From positions 382,994 to 446,993 of the forward strand of contig NZ_JAHBGC010000004.1 in assembly GCF_018390645.1 (NCBI RefSeq): DNA of 64,000 nt, written 5' to 3'. The position numbers were made by a program, and so were the translations under genes. Source of the stretch: Ancylobacter dichloromethanicus. Its GTDB lineage: Bacteria > Pseudomonadota > Alphaproteobacteria > Rhizobiales > Xanthobacteraceae. Shown here one piece after another: positions 50,556 through 59,776 of this stretch (the first letter of the stretch is position 1; each line of letters opens with the position of its first letter). The notes beneath the pieces are model-generated. The model was not told the DNA's origin, ran no database searches, and was given only the letters and a program-made list of their open reading frames with translations.

Positions 50556-51455
50556 ATGACCAGCGAGATCGATGAACTGAGGAAGCTCTTCGCCGCCCAG
50601 CCGCGCCCGACCAATTGGACGGAACGCCGCGCCCGAATGGACGAGATTTGCGCCATCGACCCGCCGCCCGACGATGTCGCGTTCTCGCCCGTCGACATCG
50701 GCAGCCTGCCGGCCGAGTGGTCGCAGGCGCCCGGAAGCGACGCGGCGCGCGTGCTGCTGTATTTCCATGGTGGCGGCTATTGCTCCGGCTCGATCCGCAG
50801 CCATCGCGCCATGGTCGGCGCCGTCGGCAAGCTCGCGGGCATCCGCACCCTTGCGGTCGGCTATCGGCTGGCGCCTGAGCACCCCTATCCCGCCGCGCGC
50901 GACGACGCGCTCGCCGCCTGGCGCTTCCTGCGGTCGCAGGGCTACGCGCCGCAGTCCATTGCCATTGGCGGCGACAGCGCCGGCGGCAACCTGACGCTCG
51001 CCACGCTGGTCGCCCTGCGCGAAACCGGCGAGGCGATGCCGGCCGCGGCCTGGCTGGTGTCGCCCTGGAGCGACCTGACGATGAGCGGCGCCACGCTCGA
51101 CAGCAAGGCCGCGGTCGATCCTCTGATCAGCCGCGACTACCTTGCGGGGCTGGCGGAGGCTTTTCTGGCGGGGCACGATGCGCGCGATGCGGCAGTCTCC
51201 CCGCTCTTTGCCGACCTCGCCGGCCTGCCGCCGACGCTGGTCCAGGTCGGCTCCAGCGAGGTGATGCTGGACGATGCGGTGGGCATTGCCCGCGCGCTCG
51301 GCGCCGCCGAGGTGCCGGTGGCGCTGGAGATATGGCCGCGCATGATCCACGCCTGGATGGTGTGGTCCGCGCGGCTTGCCGATGGACGCGCCGGCCTCGA
51401 CCGCGCGGCCACCTGGCTGCGCGGGCAGCTTGCGCGCGGGATCAGAACAGACTGA
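50556..51455 (+). CDS. Alpha/beta hydrolase, hormone-sensitive-lipase (HSL) family esterase
   Basis: A 299-residue esterase. The oxyanion-hole motif YFHGGGYCSGS, nucleophile elbow IGGDSAGGN with the catalytic Ser, an acid residue in SSEVMLDD and His in WPRMIHAWM complete the triad. HSL-family enzymes cleave short-chain esters; the physiological substrate is unknown. The ATG at 50556 follows GAGGGGCAG. Its last 14 nt overlap the convergent DUF6790-like gene. Confidence 0.92.
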   Translation: MTSEIDELRKLFAAQPRPTNWTERRARMDEICAIDPPPDDVAFSPVDIGSLPAEWSQAPGSDAARVLLYFHGGGYCSGSIRSHRAMVGAVGKLAGIRTLAVGYRLAPEHPYPAARDDALAAWRFLRSQGYAPQSIAIGGDSAGGNLTLATLVALRETGEAMPAAAWLVSPWSDLTMSGATLDSKAAVDPLISRDYLAGLAEAFLAGHDARDAAVSPLFADLAGLPPTLVQVGSSEVMLDDAVGIARALGAAEVPVALEIWPRMIHAWMVWSARLADGRAGLDRAATWLRGQLARGIRTD

Positions 51456-51903
51456 ACACGAACACCGCCAGCAGGATGGCGGCGGCCCACAGGTCCGTCA
51501 CCATGGCGACGTTCTCGTGCATGTTGCGGTGCGGGCGCCTCAGGTGATTGATGCCGGCGAGGCCGAGGAACAGGCCGCCGATGAAGGCCACCGGCAGCGC
51601 CCAGATCGAGAACAGGATCGACAACAGGCCGGCGAGGCCGATGGAGACATTGGCGAAGCCGAGTTCCTGCACCACCACATGCGCGCCCGGCGCGTCGGCG
51701 CCGAGAATGCCCTTGAGCGTGAAGCCGGGCTTCACGATCTGCGAGATGCCCGCCAGCAGCAGCCGCACGCCCACCGCCCAGAAGGCGAACCATTTGGTGG
51801 CGACGACAATCAGGCTGCCGAGGCCGGTGATGTTGGGATACTCCGCCGCGATGCTCAGCAGCGGCGCCACCACCATCGTCAATGCGACAATTGCATAATA
51901 CAT
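51442..51903 (-). CDS. DUF6790-like four-helix membrane protein
   Basis: A 153-residue protein beginning MYYAIVALTMVVAPLLSIAAE with four hydrophobic stretches and the motifs WFAFWAVGVRLLLAGISQIVKPGFTLKGI and ELGFANVSIGLAGLLSI. I recognise it as the widespread family now called DUF6790; no function is known. The shorter start at 51903 puts the first membrane helix at the N-terminus. It is convergent with the esterase. Confidence 0.75.
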   Translation of the reverse strand: MYYAIVALTMVVAPLLSIAAEYPNITGLGSLIVVATKWFAFWAVGVRLLLAGISQIVKPGFTLKGILGADAPGAHVVVQELGFANVSIGLAGLLSILFSIWALPVAFIGGLFLGLAGINHLRRPHRNMHENVAMVTDLWAAAILLAVFVFSLF

Positions 51904-52202
51904 GTGGCCCCCGCTTCCGTTCAGCCTGCCCGATCCCGGCGCGAGTGTGGCGGCCAAGCGCCCCCGAAGTCAATGAAGCCGATGTGCCGGCAGGTTTTTT
52001 TGCCCGCGCCGGACTGGACTGCGCGGCGTGGAAAGCGGTGACGGCGCCGGGCGCGAAGCCATGCGGAGGCACCTGCGCACCTTGTGAAAGGGAGCCGCGG
52101 TGCAGGGCGCTCCGATGTCACAAAACGGCAATCTACATTTCATCCACCCGTCACCGGGCAGGGCTACCCCAAGCCGGTCTTCAACAGGCCGGCGGAGCAC
52201 CG

Positions 52203-53045
52203 ATGGCGGCAGCCCTTCAACTTGACCGAGTCAGCAAGACCTTCGGGCAGATGCGCGCGGTGGAGAACGTTTCGCTCACCATCCAGCCCGGCGAGCGCGT
52301 CGCCCTCATCGGTGCCTCCGGCTCGGGCAAGTCCACGCTGATCCGCCTCGCCTCCGGCCTCGTCCTTGCTGATGGCAACGGGGCGGGCTCCGGTGCCATC
52401 CATTCCTTCGGCGTGAAGGTACAGGAAGGCGGCAAGCTGGCCCGCGACGTGCGCGCGGCGCGCCGCCATATCGGCCTGGTCTTCCAGCAATTCGCGCTGT
52501 CCGGCAGGCTCTCGGTGATGACCAACGTGCTGGTCGGGGCGCTGGGGCGGATGAACGCGCTGCGCGGCGCGCTCGGCCTGTTCAACAGCGATGAGCGGCG
52601 CACCGCGTACGCCGCCCTCGCCGAGGTCGGCATCGCCCAGCACGCCGCCAAGCGCGCCCGCGAGCTTTCCGGCGGCCAGCAGCAACGCGTCGCCATCGCC
52701 CGTGCGCTGGTGCAGGGTGCCAAGCTGGTGCTGGCCGACGAGCCGATTGCCTCGCTCGACCCCAAGAGCGCCAAGCGGGTGATGGACACGCTGGTGACGA
52801 TGAGCCGCGACCACGGCATCGCGCTGGTCGTCTCTCTGCACCAGGTCGACTACGCCACCGCCTATTTCGACCGCATCGTCGCGATGAACGCCGGCAAGGT
52901 CGTGTTCGACGGCCCGGCCGCGCAGATCAACGCCGCCTTCCTGACCGAGCTCTACGGCGCCAGCGCCGAGGAGCTGATCCTGCCCAGCCAATTCGTGGTG
53001 CCGGCCCCCGCCGATGCCACGGCCCCCTCCCAGACCGTTTCCTGA
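52203..53045 (+). CDS. phnC: Phosphonate-type ABC transporter ATP-binding protein PhnC
   Basis: A 280-residue ABC ATPase: Walker A GASGSGKST, Q-loop FQQFAL, signature LSGGQQQRVAIARAL, Walker B LVLADEP and H-loop LHQVDYA. It powers import of phosphonates or phosphite with PhnD and PhnE. Start at 52203 (MAAALQLDRVSKTFG) has GGCGGAGCACC upstream. It is followed by phnD after 13 nt. ATGTCACAAAACGGCAAT at 52115 only weakly resembles a Pho box. Confidence 0.92.
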   Translation: MAAALQLDRVSKTFGQMRAVENVSLTIQPGERVALIGASGSGKSTLIRLASGLVLADGNGAGSGAIHSFGVKVQEGGKLARDVRAARRHIGLVFQQFALSGRLSVMTNVLVGALGRMNALRGALGLFNSDERRTAYAALAEVGIAQHAAKRARELSGGQQQRVAIARALVQGAKLVLADEPIASLDPKSAKRVMDTLVTMSRDHGIALVVSLHQVDYATAYFDRIVAMNAGKVVFDGPAAQINAAFLTELYGASAEELILPSQFVVPAPADATAPSQTVS

Positions 53046-53058
53046 CAGGAGCACACCC

Positions 53059-54063
53059 ATGAAACGCCTGATCGCCGCCGGCCTCGCGCTGGCCGCCCTT
53101 GCGAGCGTCCCCGCCCGCGCCGAAGAGATCAAGGAGCTGAACTTCGGCTTCATCTCCACCGAGTCCTCGGCCAATCTCGCCAAGAGCTTCGAGCCGCTGA
53201 TCAAGGACATGGAGAAGGCCATCGGCATTCCGGTGAAGCCGTTCTTCGTCGGTGATTATGCCGGCGTCATCGAAGGCATGCGCTTCAAGAAGGTCGATGT
53301 CGCGTGGTTCGGCAACAAGTCGGCGATGGAAGCGGTGGACCGCGCCAATGGCGAAGTGTTCGTCAAGACCGCCAAGCCGGACGGCTCCTCGGGCTATTAT
53401 GCGCTGATCGTCACCAATGCCGACCGCAGCGACATCAACAACCTCAAGGACGTTCTGGATTGCTCGAAGGGCTATAACTTCGGCAATGGCGATCCGAACT
53501 CGACCTCGGGCTTCCTGGTCCCCAGCTACTACGTGTTCGCGCTGAACAATGTCGACCCGAACAAGTGCTACAAGCGCGTCGTGACCGGCAATCACGAAGC
53601 CAACCTGCTGTCGGTCGCCAACAAGCAGGTCGACTTCGCCACCAACAACACCGAGAACGTGTCGCGCCTGCAGGCGACCCGTCCGGAAGAAGCCGCCAAG
53701 ATCAAGGAAGTGTGGCGCTCGCCGCTGATCGCCGGCGACCCGATCGTGTGGCGCAAGGACCTGCCGGCCGACCTGAAGGCGAAGATCTACACCTTCTTCA
53801 TGACCTATGGCCGCCTGGGCACCCCGGAAGAGATCACCCATGCGCGTGAAGTGCTGGCCAAGACCTCTGATGGCTGGGGTGTGTTCCTCGCTTCGTCCGA
53901 CGCCCAGCTGATCCCGGTCCGTCAGCTCGAGCTGTTCAAGTCGAAGGTCAAGGTGCAGAACGACGACAAGCTCTCCGCCGACGAGAAGGCCGCGAAGATC
54001 AAGGAGATCGACGCCAAGCTCGCCGCGCTCGAAGAGCAGCAGAAGAAGCTTCCCAGCATGTGA
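53059..54063 (+). CDS. phnD: Phosphonate ABC transporter periplasmic binding protein PhnD
   Basis: A 334-residue binding protein with a signal peptide ending ASVPARAEE. LNFGFISTESSANLAKSFEPL, the EGMRFKKVDVAWFGNKSAMEA pocket segment, and SGYYALIVTNAD with the GDPNSTSGFLVPSYYVF loop are PhnD features. The C-terminus has a Lys/Glu-rich coil. Substrate (phosphonate, phosphite, related) cannot be told by eye. It is followed by a 168-nt gap containing repeat B and a hairpin. Confidence 0.93.
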   Translation: MKRLIAAGLALAALASVPARAEEIKELNFGFISTESSANLAKSFEPLIKDMEKAIGIPVKPFFVGDYAGVIEGMRFKKVDVAWFGNKSAMEAVDRANGEVFVKTAKPDGSSGYYALIVTNADRSDINNLKDVLDCSKGYNFGNGDPNSTSGFLVPSYYVFALNNVDPNKCYKRVVTGNHEANLLSVANKQVDFATNNTENVSRLQATRPEEAAKIKEVWRSPLIAGDPIVWRKDLPADLKAKIYTFFMTYGRLGTPEEITHAREVLAKTSDGWGVFLASSDAQLIPVRQLELFKSKVKVQNDDKLSADEKAAKIKEIDAKLAALEEQQKKLPSM

Positions 54064-54080
54064 GTGCGGCCTGTTTTCCC

Positions 54081-54168
54081 TCGTGGCCGGGCTTGACCCG
54101 GCCACCCAGCCTCGGGGCCGTCACGCGGTCCCTGGGTGCCCGGGGAAAGCCCGGGCATGAGGGGAAAA
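54081..54168. repeat. Dispersed palindromic intergenic element B
   Basis: Two hairpins face each other: TGGCCGGG-CTTGA-CCCGGCCA-CCCAG (54084-54109) and CTGGG-TGCCCGGG-GAAAG-CCCGGGCA (54132-54157). The same arrangement of hairpin, CCCAG, spacer, CTGGG and hairpin occurs at 59667-59765. It sits inside the phn operon. Confidence 0.75.
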
Positions 54169-54186
54169 GGTTGTGTGAGACAGTTC

Positions 54187-54212
54187 ATCCCCGGCATGTC
54201 GCCGGGGATTTT
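54187..54212 (+). terminator. Hairpin with T-run between phnD and phnE
   Basis: Perfect 9-bp stem ATCCCCGGC / GCCGGGGAT with a 5-nt loop is followed by TTT, 20 nt before the phnE ATG. It could act as an intra-operon attenuator lowering permease relative to binding protein. The run of Ts is short. Confidence 0.5.
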
Positions 54213-54231
54213 CATACCGGGAACTCCCCAC

Positions 54232-55053
54232 ATGTTTGCTGCCGACGCCGCCCACCGCACCGCCACGCGCACCATGCCCGCGCCGCCGGTCACGCCGCTG
54301 ACGACCCGGCTGATCCGCCTCGCCATCGCGGCGCTCACCATCGTGATCCTGGTCGGCGCCTGGTACGAGGCGGAGATGAACCCGGTGCAGCTGTGGCGGG
54401 ACTCCGGCAACATGGCGACCCTCGGCGCCGATTTCCTGCGCCCGAATTTCGCGGATTGGGACGTCTATACGAACGCCATGCTGGAAACGCTGGCGATCGC
54501 CATCTGGGGCACGCTGCTGGCCGTGATCGCCGGCATCCCGCTCGGCATCCTCTCGGCTGACAACGTCTCGCCGCGCTGGCTCGCCTTCGGCGTGCGCCGG
54601 CTGATGGACGCCTGCCGCGCCATCAACGAACTCGTCTTCGCGCTGATCTTCATCGCCGCGGTCGGCCTCGGCCCGTTCGCCGGCGTGCTGGCGCTGTTCG
54701 TCCACACCACCGGTGTGGTCGCCAAGCTGTTCTCCGAGGCGGTCGAGGCCATCGATCCCGCGCCGGTGGAGGGCATTCGCGGCACCGGCGGCACCTGGCT
54801 GCAGGAAATCATCTACGGCGTGCTGCCGCAGGTGCTGCCGCTGTGGATCTCCTATGCGCTCTATCGCTTCGAATCCAATGTCCGCTCGGCCACGGTGCTG
54901 GGCATCGTCGGTGGCGGCGGCATCGGCATGACCTTCAACGAGACCATGCGCGGCTTCCTCTATTCGCAGGCATCGGCGATCCTGATCATCGTCATCGTGA
55001 CGGTCACCGCGCTCGACCTGATCAGCCAGCGCATCCGCAAGAAGTTCATCTGA
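54232..55053 (+). CDS. phnE: Phosphonate ABC transporter permease PhnE
   Basis: A 273-residue inner-membrane permease with about five or six helices. The EAA-type coupling motif is in [31 protein letters not shown], and [26 protein letters not shown] is the typical PhnE end segment. Start at 54232 ([11 protein letters not shown]). The gene lies after an unusual spacer with a palindromic element and hairpin. A terminator follows at 55087. Confidence 0.93.
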   Translation: MFAADAAHRTATRTMPAPPVTPLTTRLIRLAIAALTIVILVGAWYEAEMNPVQLWRDSGNMATLGADFLRPNFADWDVYTNAMLETLAIAIWGTLLAVIAGIPLGILSADNVSPRWLAFGVRRLMDACRAINELVFALIFIAAVGLGPFAGVLALFVHTTGVVAKLFSEAVEAIDPAPVEGIRGTGGTWLQEIIYGVLPQVLPLWISYALYRFESNVRSATVLGIVGGGGIGMTFNETMRGFLYSQASAILIIVIVTVTALDLISQRIRKKFI

Positions 55054-55086
55054 CGCCGCGCCTCCGGGCCTTCGTATCGACAGGGT

Positions 55087-55115
55087 AAGCGCGGACGCCC
55101 GGCGTCCGCGCTTTT
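55087..55115 (+). terminator. Rho-independent terminator after phnE
   Basis: A perfect 12-bp stem AAGCGCGGACGC / GCGTCCGCGCTT with a 3-nt loop is followed by two more Ts, 33 nt after the phnE stop. It ends the phn unit. Confidence 0.75.
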
Positions 55116-55243
55116 ATGCCGACGGAAGGCGCGGCAGCGGCGAACGACGTCCAAGCTCTCCAATCGGTAATGTTGCGGCCACCATCCCGCCAGCATTGCT
55201 CGGCGTAGATGTGGTCATCGCGACATCTGCCGGAGTAGCCCCC

Positions 55244-56992
55244 TTGCGTGTGATTGCCTCCCTGCTCGCCGATGTCTGGCGGCTGTCGATCCCCTATTTC
55301 CGTGGCGAGGACAAATGGCGCGGCGGCGCGCTGCTCGCGGCGGTGATCGCACTGGAGGTCGGCTGGGTCTACGTGACCGTGCTGATCAACCAGTGGAACG
55401 CGGTCTTCTATGACGCGATCCAGCAGAAGGACTACGCCGCCTTCGTCCACCAGCTCTGGATCTTCGCGTTCTATGCCGCGGGCGCCATCGCGGTCGCGGT
55501 CTACCAGATCTATCTGCGCCAGTGGCTGGAGATACGCTGGCGCACCTGGATGACCGACAAGTACCTCAGCGCCTGGCTGGCCGACGAGACCCATTACCGC
55601 ATGCGGCTGAAGGGCGACGAGGCCGACAATCCCGACCAGCGCATCGCCGAGGATATCCGCTCCTATATCGGCCAGACCATCGGCCTGTTCCTCGGCCTGC
55701 TCAGCGCGATGATGACGCTGGCCTCCTTCGCGGTCATCCTGTGGGGCCTCTCGGGAGATTTCGCCTTCAACCTGTTCGGCGCCAGCTGGGACATCCCCGG
55801 CTATCTGGTCTGGGCCGCGTTCGCCTATGCGGCGGTCGGCACGCTGATCGCCCATCTCATCGGCCGCGTGCTGGTGAAGCTCAACTTCGACCAGCAGCGC
55901 TTCGAGGCCAATTACCGCGTCGACCTGGTGCGGGTGCGCGAAAATGGCGAGCAGATCGCGCTGATGCAGGGCGGCCCGGTGGAACGCACGCGGCTGCTCT
56001 CCCGCTTCAGCCATGTGGTGCATAATTACTGGGGCATCATGATCGCCCAGAAGCGGCTGACCTGGTTCACGTCCGGCTACAGCCAGCTGTCGGTCATCTT
56101 CCCCTTCATCGTTGTCGCGCCGGCCTATTTCACCGGGGCGATCCAGCTTGGCCAGTTGATGCAGACCTCCTCCGCCTTTGGCCAGGTGCAGGGCTCGTTC
56201 TCCTTCTTCATCAACGCCTACGCGACGCTGGCGGAGTGGAAGTCGGTGGTCGACCGGCTGGTCGGCTTCGAGAAATCGGTGATGGCGACCCAGGCCGAGG
56301 CGCTGCGCAGCGATTTCCACCGCGTGCCGGCCGAGGGTCCGGCGCCGCTGGCGGTGAGCGCGATGGAGGTGCGGCTGCCGGACGGGCGGGCGCTGCTGGA
56401 AGTCGAGGCGCTGGACCTCGCGCGCGGCGAGCGGGTGCTGCTCACCGGTCCCTCGGGCAGCGGCAAGAGCACGCTGCTGCGCGCCATCGCCGGCATCTGG
56501 CCGCACGGCCATGGCGAGGTTGAGCTGGCGCCGGGCGCGCGGGTGCTCACCCTGCCGCAGCGGCCCTATCTCCCCGTCGGCACGCTGCGCGGCGCGCTCG
56601 CCTATCCCGACCCGCTGGAGAATTATGACGACGAGAGGCTGCGCGAGGCGCTGGAGGCGGTCGGCCTGCCAGCCCTCGCCGGGCGGCTCGACGAGAGCGC
56701 GCCATGGGCCGCCATCCTGTCGGGCGGCGAACAGCAGCGCCTCGCCGTGGCCCGCGCCCTGCTGGTGAAGCCGGACGTGCTGCTGCTGGACGAGGCCACC
56801 TCGGCGCTCGACGAGGCGAGCGAAGCCGCCCTCTACCGCATACTGCGCGAGCGGTTGGCGCAGACCGCCATGCTCTCCATCGGCCACCGCTCGACGCTGG
56901 TCGAGCAGCACGAGCGGCAGATCGCGCTGCGCCGCGACGCTGTAGGGCCGGCGCGGCTCATCTCCCCCGTGCCGGCGCCTGCGGCGGCGTGA
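55244..56992 (+). CDS. SbmA/YddA-type ABC exporter, fused membrane and ATPase domains
   Basis: A 582-residue protein. An N-terminal six-helix domain has the family segments RLSIPYFRGEDKWRGGALL, NQWNAVFYDAIQQ and NPDQRIAEDIRSY typical of SbmA/BacA-like (ABCD-type) transporters. The ATPase part has GPSGSGKST, LSGGEQQR and LLLDEATSALDE. I prefer the TTG at 55244 after GGAG; the frame is open back to 55196. Family members move peptides, vitamin or acyl-CoA-like compounds, so substrate is unknown. Stand-alone gene. Confidence 0.88.
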   Translation: MRVIASLLADVWRLSIPYFRGEDKWRGGALLAAVIALEVGWVYVTVLINQWNAVFYDAIQQKDYAAFVHQLWIFAFYAAGAIAVAVYQIYLRQWLEIRWRTWMTDKYLSAWLADETHYRMRLKGDEADNPDQRIAEDIRSYIGQTIGLFLGLLSAMMTLASFAVILWGLSGDFAFNLFGASWDIPGYLVWAAFAYAAVGTLIAHLIGRVLVKLNFDQQRFEANYRVDLVRVRENGEQIALMQGGPVERTRLLSRFSHVVHNYWGIMIAQKRLTWFTSGYSQLSVIFPFIVVAPAYFTGAIQLGQLMQTSSAFGQVQGSFSFFINAYATLAEWKSVVDRLVGFEKSVMATQAEALRSDFHRVPAEGPAPLAVSAMEVRLPDGRALLEVEALDLARGERVLLTGPSGSGKSTLLRAIAGIWPHGHGEVELAPGARVLTLPQRPYLPVGTLRGALAYPDPLENYDDERLREALEAVGLPALAGRLDESAPWAAILSGGEQQRLAVARALLVKPDVLLLDEATSALDEASEAALYRILRERLAQTAMLSIGHRSTLVEQHERQIALRRDAVGPARLISPVPAPAAA

Positions 56993-56999
56993 GGGGCGC

Positions 57000-58301
57000 T
57001 CAGCGCGAGCCGGCGGCGCGGGCTTCCGCCTCGATCGCCAGCGTGCGCTCCAGCAGGATCTCGTAGATCGGCCGTCCGCCGAGCGCCAGAAACGCCATAT
57101 GGGCGAAGATGGCGCAGATCATCACCGGCACCAGCACCGCATAGGCGCTGGTGAGTTCCAGCACCAGCACCATGCCGACCAGCGGCGCGCCGATGGTGGC
57201 GGCGAACAGCCCGCCCATGGCGGCAATGGCGAAGGTGGTGTGGGCCTGGTAGGGCAGGTCGAAGAACAGGTCCAGCGTGGTGCCGTAGCAGAGCCCGATC
57301 GTGGTCGCGAGCGCCAGGATCGGCGCGAAGATGCCGCCAGCGACGCCGGTGGAATAGCTCGCCATGGTCATGACGAAGCGCAGCAGCACCACGAAGGCCA
57401 GCATGCCGAGCGGCAGTGATTCCTTGGTGAGTTGCACCGCCAGCAATTCGCCGCCCTGCGTCGCCTCCGGCCGCACGAACATCAGCACGCCGACAGTGAG
57501 GCCGACAAAGGTCGGGAAGATGTAGAAGGAGCTGCGCATGCCGAAGCGGCGGACATGGTCGAGCGACCAGACCAGCGTGCGGTTGAAGACGAAGCCGGCC
57601 CCGCCGAGGATGAGGCCGAGCAGGGCGAAGGCGGGCAGCCAGCCATAGGGAATGGCGGTGGCTTCCAGCAGCATATAGGGTCGGTTGCCGGTTAGGTATT
57701 CGGTGACGATGGCGCTGGCGATGGAGGCGAGCACCACGGCGATATAGGTCCGCGAGGAATAGGGAAACTGCCGGCGCGTTTCCTCGATCACGAACAGCAC
57801 CGCCGCGAGCGGCGCGTTGAAGGCGGCGGCAAGGCCGGCGGCGCCGCCGGCGGCGAGCAGGCCACGCATGTCCTCGCCCGACCATTTCATCAGGTCGGAG
57901 GCGGCCTTGGCGACCGAGGCGCCGATATGGATGGTCGGCCCCTCGCGGCCCAGCACCATGCCGGAGGAGAGCGAGAGCAGGCCGGCGACGAACTTGACCG
58001 GCAGCACCCGATGCCAGTGCACCTCGCGCAGCCCCTCCATCGCGCCCTCGATCTCCGGCACGCCGGAGCCGCTCGCCTCGGGGGCGAAGCGGCGCACCAG
58101 CCAGAGCGAGACGACCGTCATGGCGGCGGCGACCAGCGCGGCGGCGGCGTAGAGGGGAAAGCCGTCGAGGCCGAGGCCGGTGTCGAGAAAGGCCGGCCAG
58201 GCCGCGGTCAGCTTCTCGACGCCGACATGGAAACCGGAGCCGAGAACGCCGACAACGGCACCCACCAGTATCGCCACCACGTGATACGCCACGTTCCCCA
58301 T
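57000..58301 (-). CDS. ClC-type chloride channel/antiporter
   Basis: A 433-residue membrane protein of the ClC family. Selectivity-filter motifs GSGVPEIEG, GREGPTIHIG and GIFAPIL are in order. The gating Glu of GREGP and the internal proton Glu (in VLFVIEETRR) are both present, which favours Cl-/H+ exchange. The chloride-coordinating Ser of GSGVP is present, though Tyr is not evaluated. No CBS domains are attached. Role may be acid resistance. Confidence 0.93.
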   Translation of the reverse strand: MGNVAYHVVAILVGAVVGVLGSGFHVGVEKLTAAWPAFLDTGLGLDGFPLYAAAALVAAAMTVVSLWLVRRFAPEASGSGVPEIEGAMEGLREVHWHRVLPVKFVAGLLSLSSGMVLGREGPTIHIGASVAKAASDLMKWSGEDMRGLLAAGGAAGLAAAFNAPLAAVLFVIEETRRQFPYSSRTYIAVVLASIASAIVTEYLTGNRPYMLLEATAIPYGWLPAFALLGLILGGAGFVFNRTLVWSLDHVRRFGMRSSFYIFPTFVGLTVGVLMFVRPEATQGGELLAVQLTKESLPLGMLAFVVLLRFVMTMASYSTGVAGGIFAPILALATTIGLCYGTTLDLFFDLPYQAHTTFAIAAMGGLFAATIGAPLVGMVLVLELTSAYAVLVPVMICAIFAHMAFLALGGRPIYEILLERTLAIEAEARAAGSR

Positions 58302-58444
58302 GCCTCGTCCTCACCGTCCCGGATGCGTCCCGCATCGGTTAGCATCGCTGGCCGGGTATCGGAAGAAGCCTGGCCCAACTTGGCGGGCGCCGCGCCGTGT
58401 TTGACCGCGACGCGCCACCCGGGAGGCTCACGACAGGGCGAGGC

Positions 58445-59407
58445 TTACGGCAGCGCGGGCGCGTAGACCGAGACCGGCTCGACCTTGTCGATCAGGCCGT
58501 GGCTCTTCATGAAGTCGCCGAATCGGGCGTAGCGGCCTTCGTCGAGTGCCGCCGGCGCATGGGTGAAGCGGCGCAGCGTGTCGGTCCAGGCGGTGCGGTT
58601 CAGCTCGTCGTCCAGCTTCGGGTTGGCCTTGACGAACAGCGCCCAGGCGTCGTCCGGGTGGTTGAGGATATAGATGGTGGCTTCTTCCACGGCCGCGAGG
58701 AAGCGCTTGAGCCGGGGGTCGGCAATCATGTCCTTGCGGGTGACGTAGATCAACTCGTCGAACACCGGCACGCCGTGCTCCTCGGGGAAGAAGGCGCGGC
58801 CTTCCTTGCCCTCAAGCCTGATCTGGGTGAGTTCGAAATTGCGGTAAGCGCCGATCACCGCGTCGACCTTGCCGGCGACGAGGGCGGGCGAGAGGGCGAA
58901 ATTGACGTTGATCATGGTCACGTCGGACGGCTTCAGCCCGGCGCTTGCCAGCATGGTGCCGAGCAGCGCGTCCTCAAGCCCGGCCACCGAATAGCCCACC
59001 GTCTTGCCCTTGAGATCGGCGATCGAGGTGATCGGGCCGTCCTTCAGCACCACCAGCGCGGTGAGCGGGGTGGAGATGAGCGTGCCGAAGCGCACCAGCG
59101 GCAGCCCTTCCTTCACCGAGAGATAAAGGTTCGGCTGGTAGCTGACCGCGATGTCGGCCTGCCCGGCGGCGACCAGGCGCGGCGGGGCGGAGGGATCGGC
59201 TGGGGCGACCAGCTCCACATCGAGGTCGTGCGCTTTGAAGAAGCCCTTCTCCTGCGCGATGATCAGCGGCGCGTGGTCGGGGTTGACGTACCAGTCGAGC
59301 AGTACGGTGAGCTTGTCGTCGGCGGCCGCGGGGGCCAGGCCAAAGGCGAGGCCGAGCGTGAGTGCGACGAGCAGGGTGCCGGCGCGTGCGGCAATGGTCT
59401 TGAACAT
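58445..59407 (-). CDS. thiY: ABC transporter substrate-binding protein, ThiY/NMT1-like (thiamin precursor)
   Basis: A 320-residue secreted protein with signal peptide ending APAAADD. LTVLLDWYVNPDHAPLIIAQEKGFF and the Pro/Asp-rich pocket segments are typical of NMT1/THI5-like ThiY, which binds formylaminopyrimidine or hydroxymethylpyrimidine. GGGAGGAGATCC lies directly upstream. A TPP riboswitch precedes it by 88 nt, which strongly supports the thiamin assignment. The permease lies upstream of the riboswitch, and no ATPase gene is adjacent. Confidence 0.92.
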   Translation of the reverse strand: MFKTIAARAGTLLVALTLGLAFGLAPAAADDKLTVLLDWYVNPDHAPLIIAQEKGFFKAHDLDVELVAPADPSAPPRLVAAGQADIAVSYQPNLYLSVKEGLPLVRFGTLISTPLTALVVLKDGPITSIADLKGKTVGYSVAGLEDALLGTMLASAGLKPSDVTMINVNFALSPALVAGKVDAVIGAYRNFELTQIRLEGKEGRAFFPEEHGVPVFDELIYVTRKDMIADPRLKRFLAAVEEATIYILNHPDDAWALFVKANPKLDDELNRTAWTDTLRRFTHAPAALDEGRYARFGDFMKSHGLIDKVEPVSVYAPALP

Positions 59408-59495
59408 GGATCTCCTCCCAGTTGGAGACCCGGCGCGAGCTATCGGGGGAAATCCGGCAGGGGCGTCACGCACCGCGTGCGGCCCCGCCGTCGCT

Positions 59496-59594
59496 CCGTC
59501 CCTTCGCCGGCATGACCCGGATCAGGTTCAAAGGGTCTGGCGGCTGCCATCTCAGCCCCTTGATCGGAAACGATCGCGGGACACCCCTCGGACG
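59496..59594 (-). ncRNA. TPP riboswitch (THI element)
   Basis: On the minus strand the conserved THI core is seen in order: AGGGGTG, GGGGCTGAGATGG, ACCCTTTGAACCTGATCCGG, GTCATGCCGGCGAAGGGA. These build the P2/P3 and P4/P5 arms of the TPP aptamer. Downstream, GGGGC and GCCCC (about 59490-59458) could form the switching stem before thiY. It is the only clear riboswitch in the window and should repress thiY when TPP is high. Confidence 0.95.
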
Positions 59595-59666
59595 CGCGCA
59601 AACTAGCATCGCCGGCAGGGCGGGGCAAATGGACGGGAGAGCGGGTGCAGGGCTGCCACCACGCCC

Positions 59667-59765
59667 TTGTGCCCGGGCCCGACCCGGGCACCCAGCCGCC
59701 CCGGCACCGAGCGACGTTGGCGCTCTGGAAAGTCTGGGTCCCCGGGTCGGGCCCGGGCATGATGG
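59667..59765. repeat. Dispersed palindromic intergenic element C
   Basis: Two hairpins: TGCCCGGG-CCCGA-CCCGGGCA-CCCAG (59670-59695) and CTGGG followed by CCCGGG-TCGGG-CCCGGGCA (59734-59759). This repeats the architecture of element B at 54081-54168. It lies immediately after the ycaQ-like gene and upstream of the riboswitch. Confidence 0.75.
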
Positions 59766-59776
59766 AAGGGGGCTCG

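Noticed and set aside
52115..52132. Pho box before phnC
   Set aside because: Only a weak match to CTGTCAT repeats, with several mismatches and wrong half-site.
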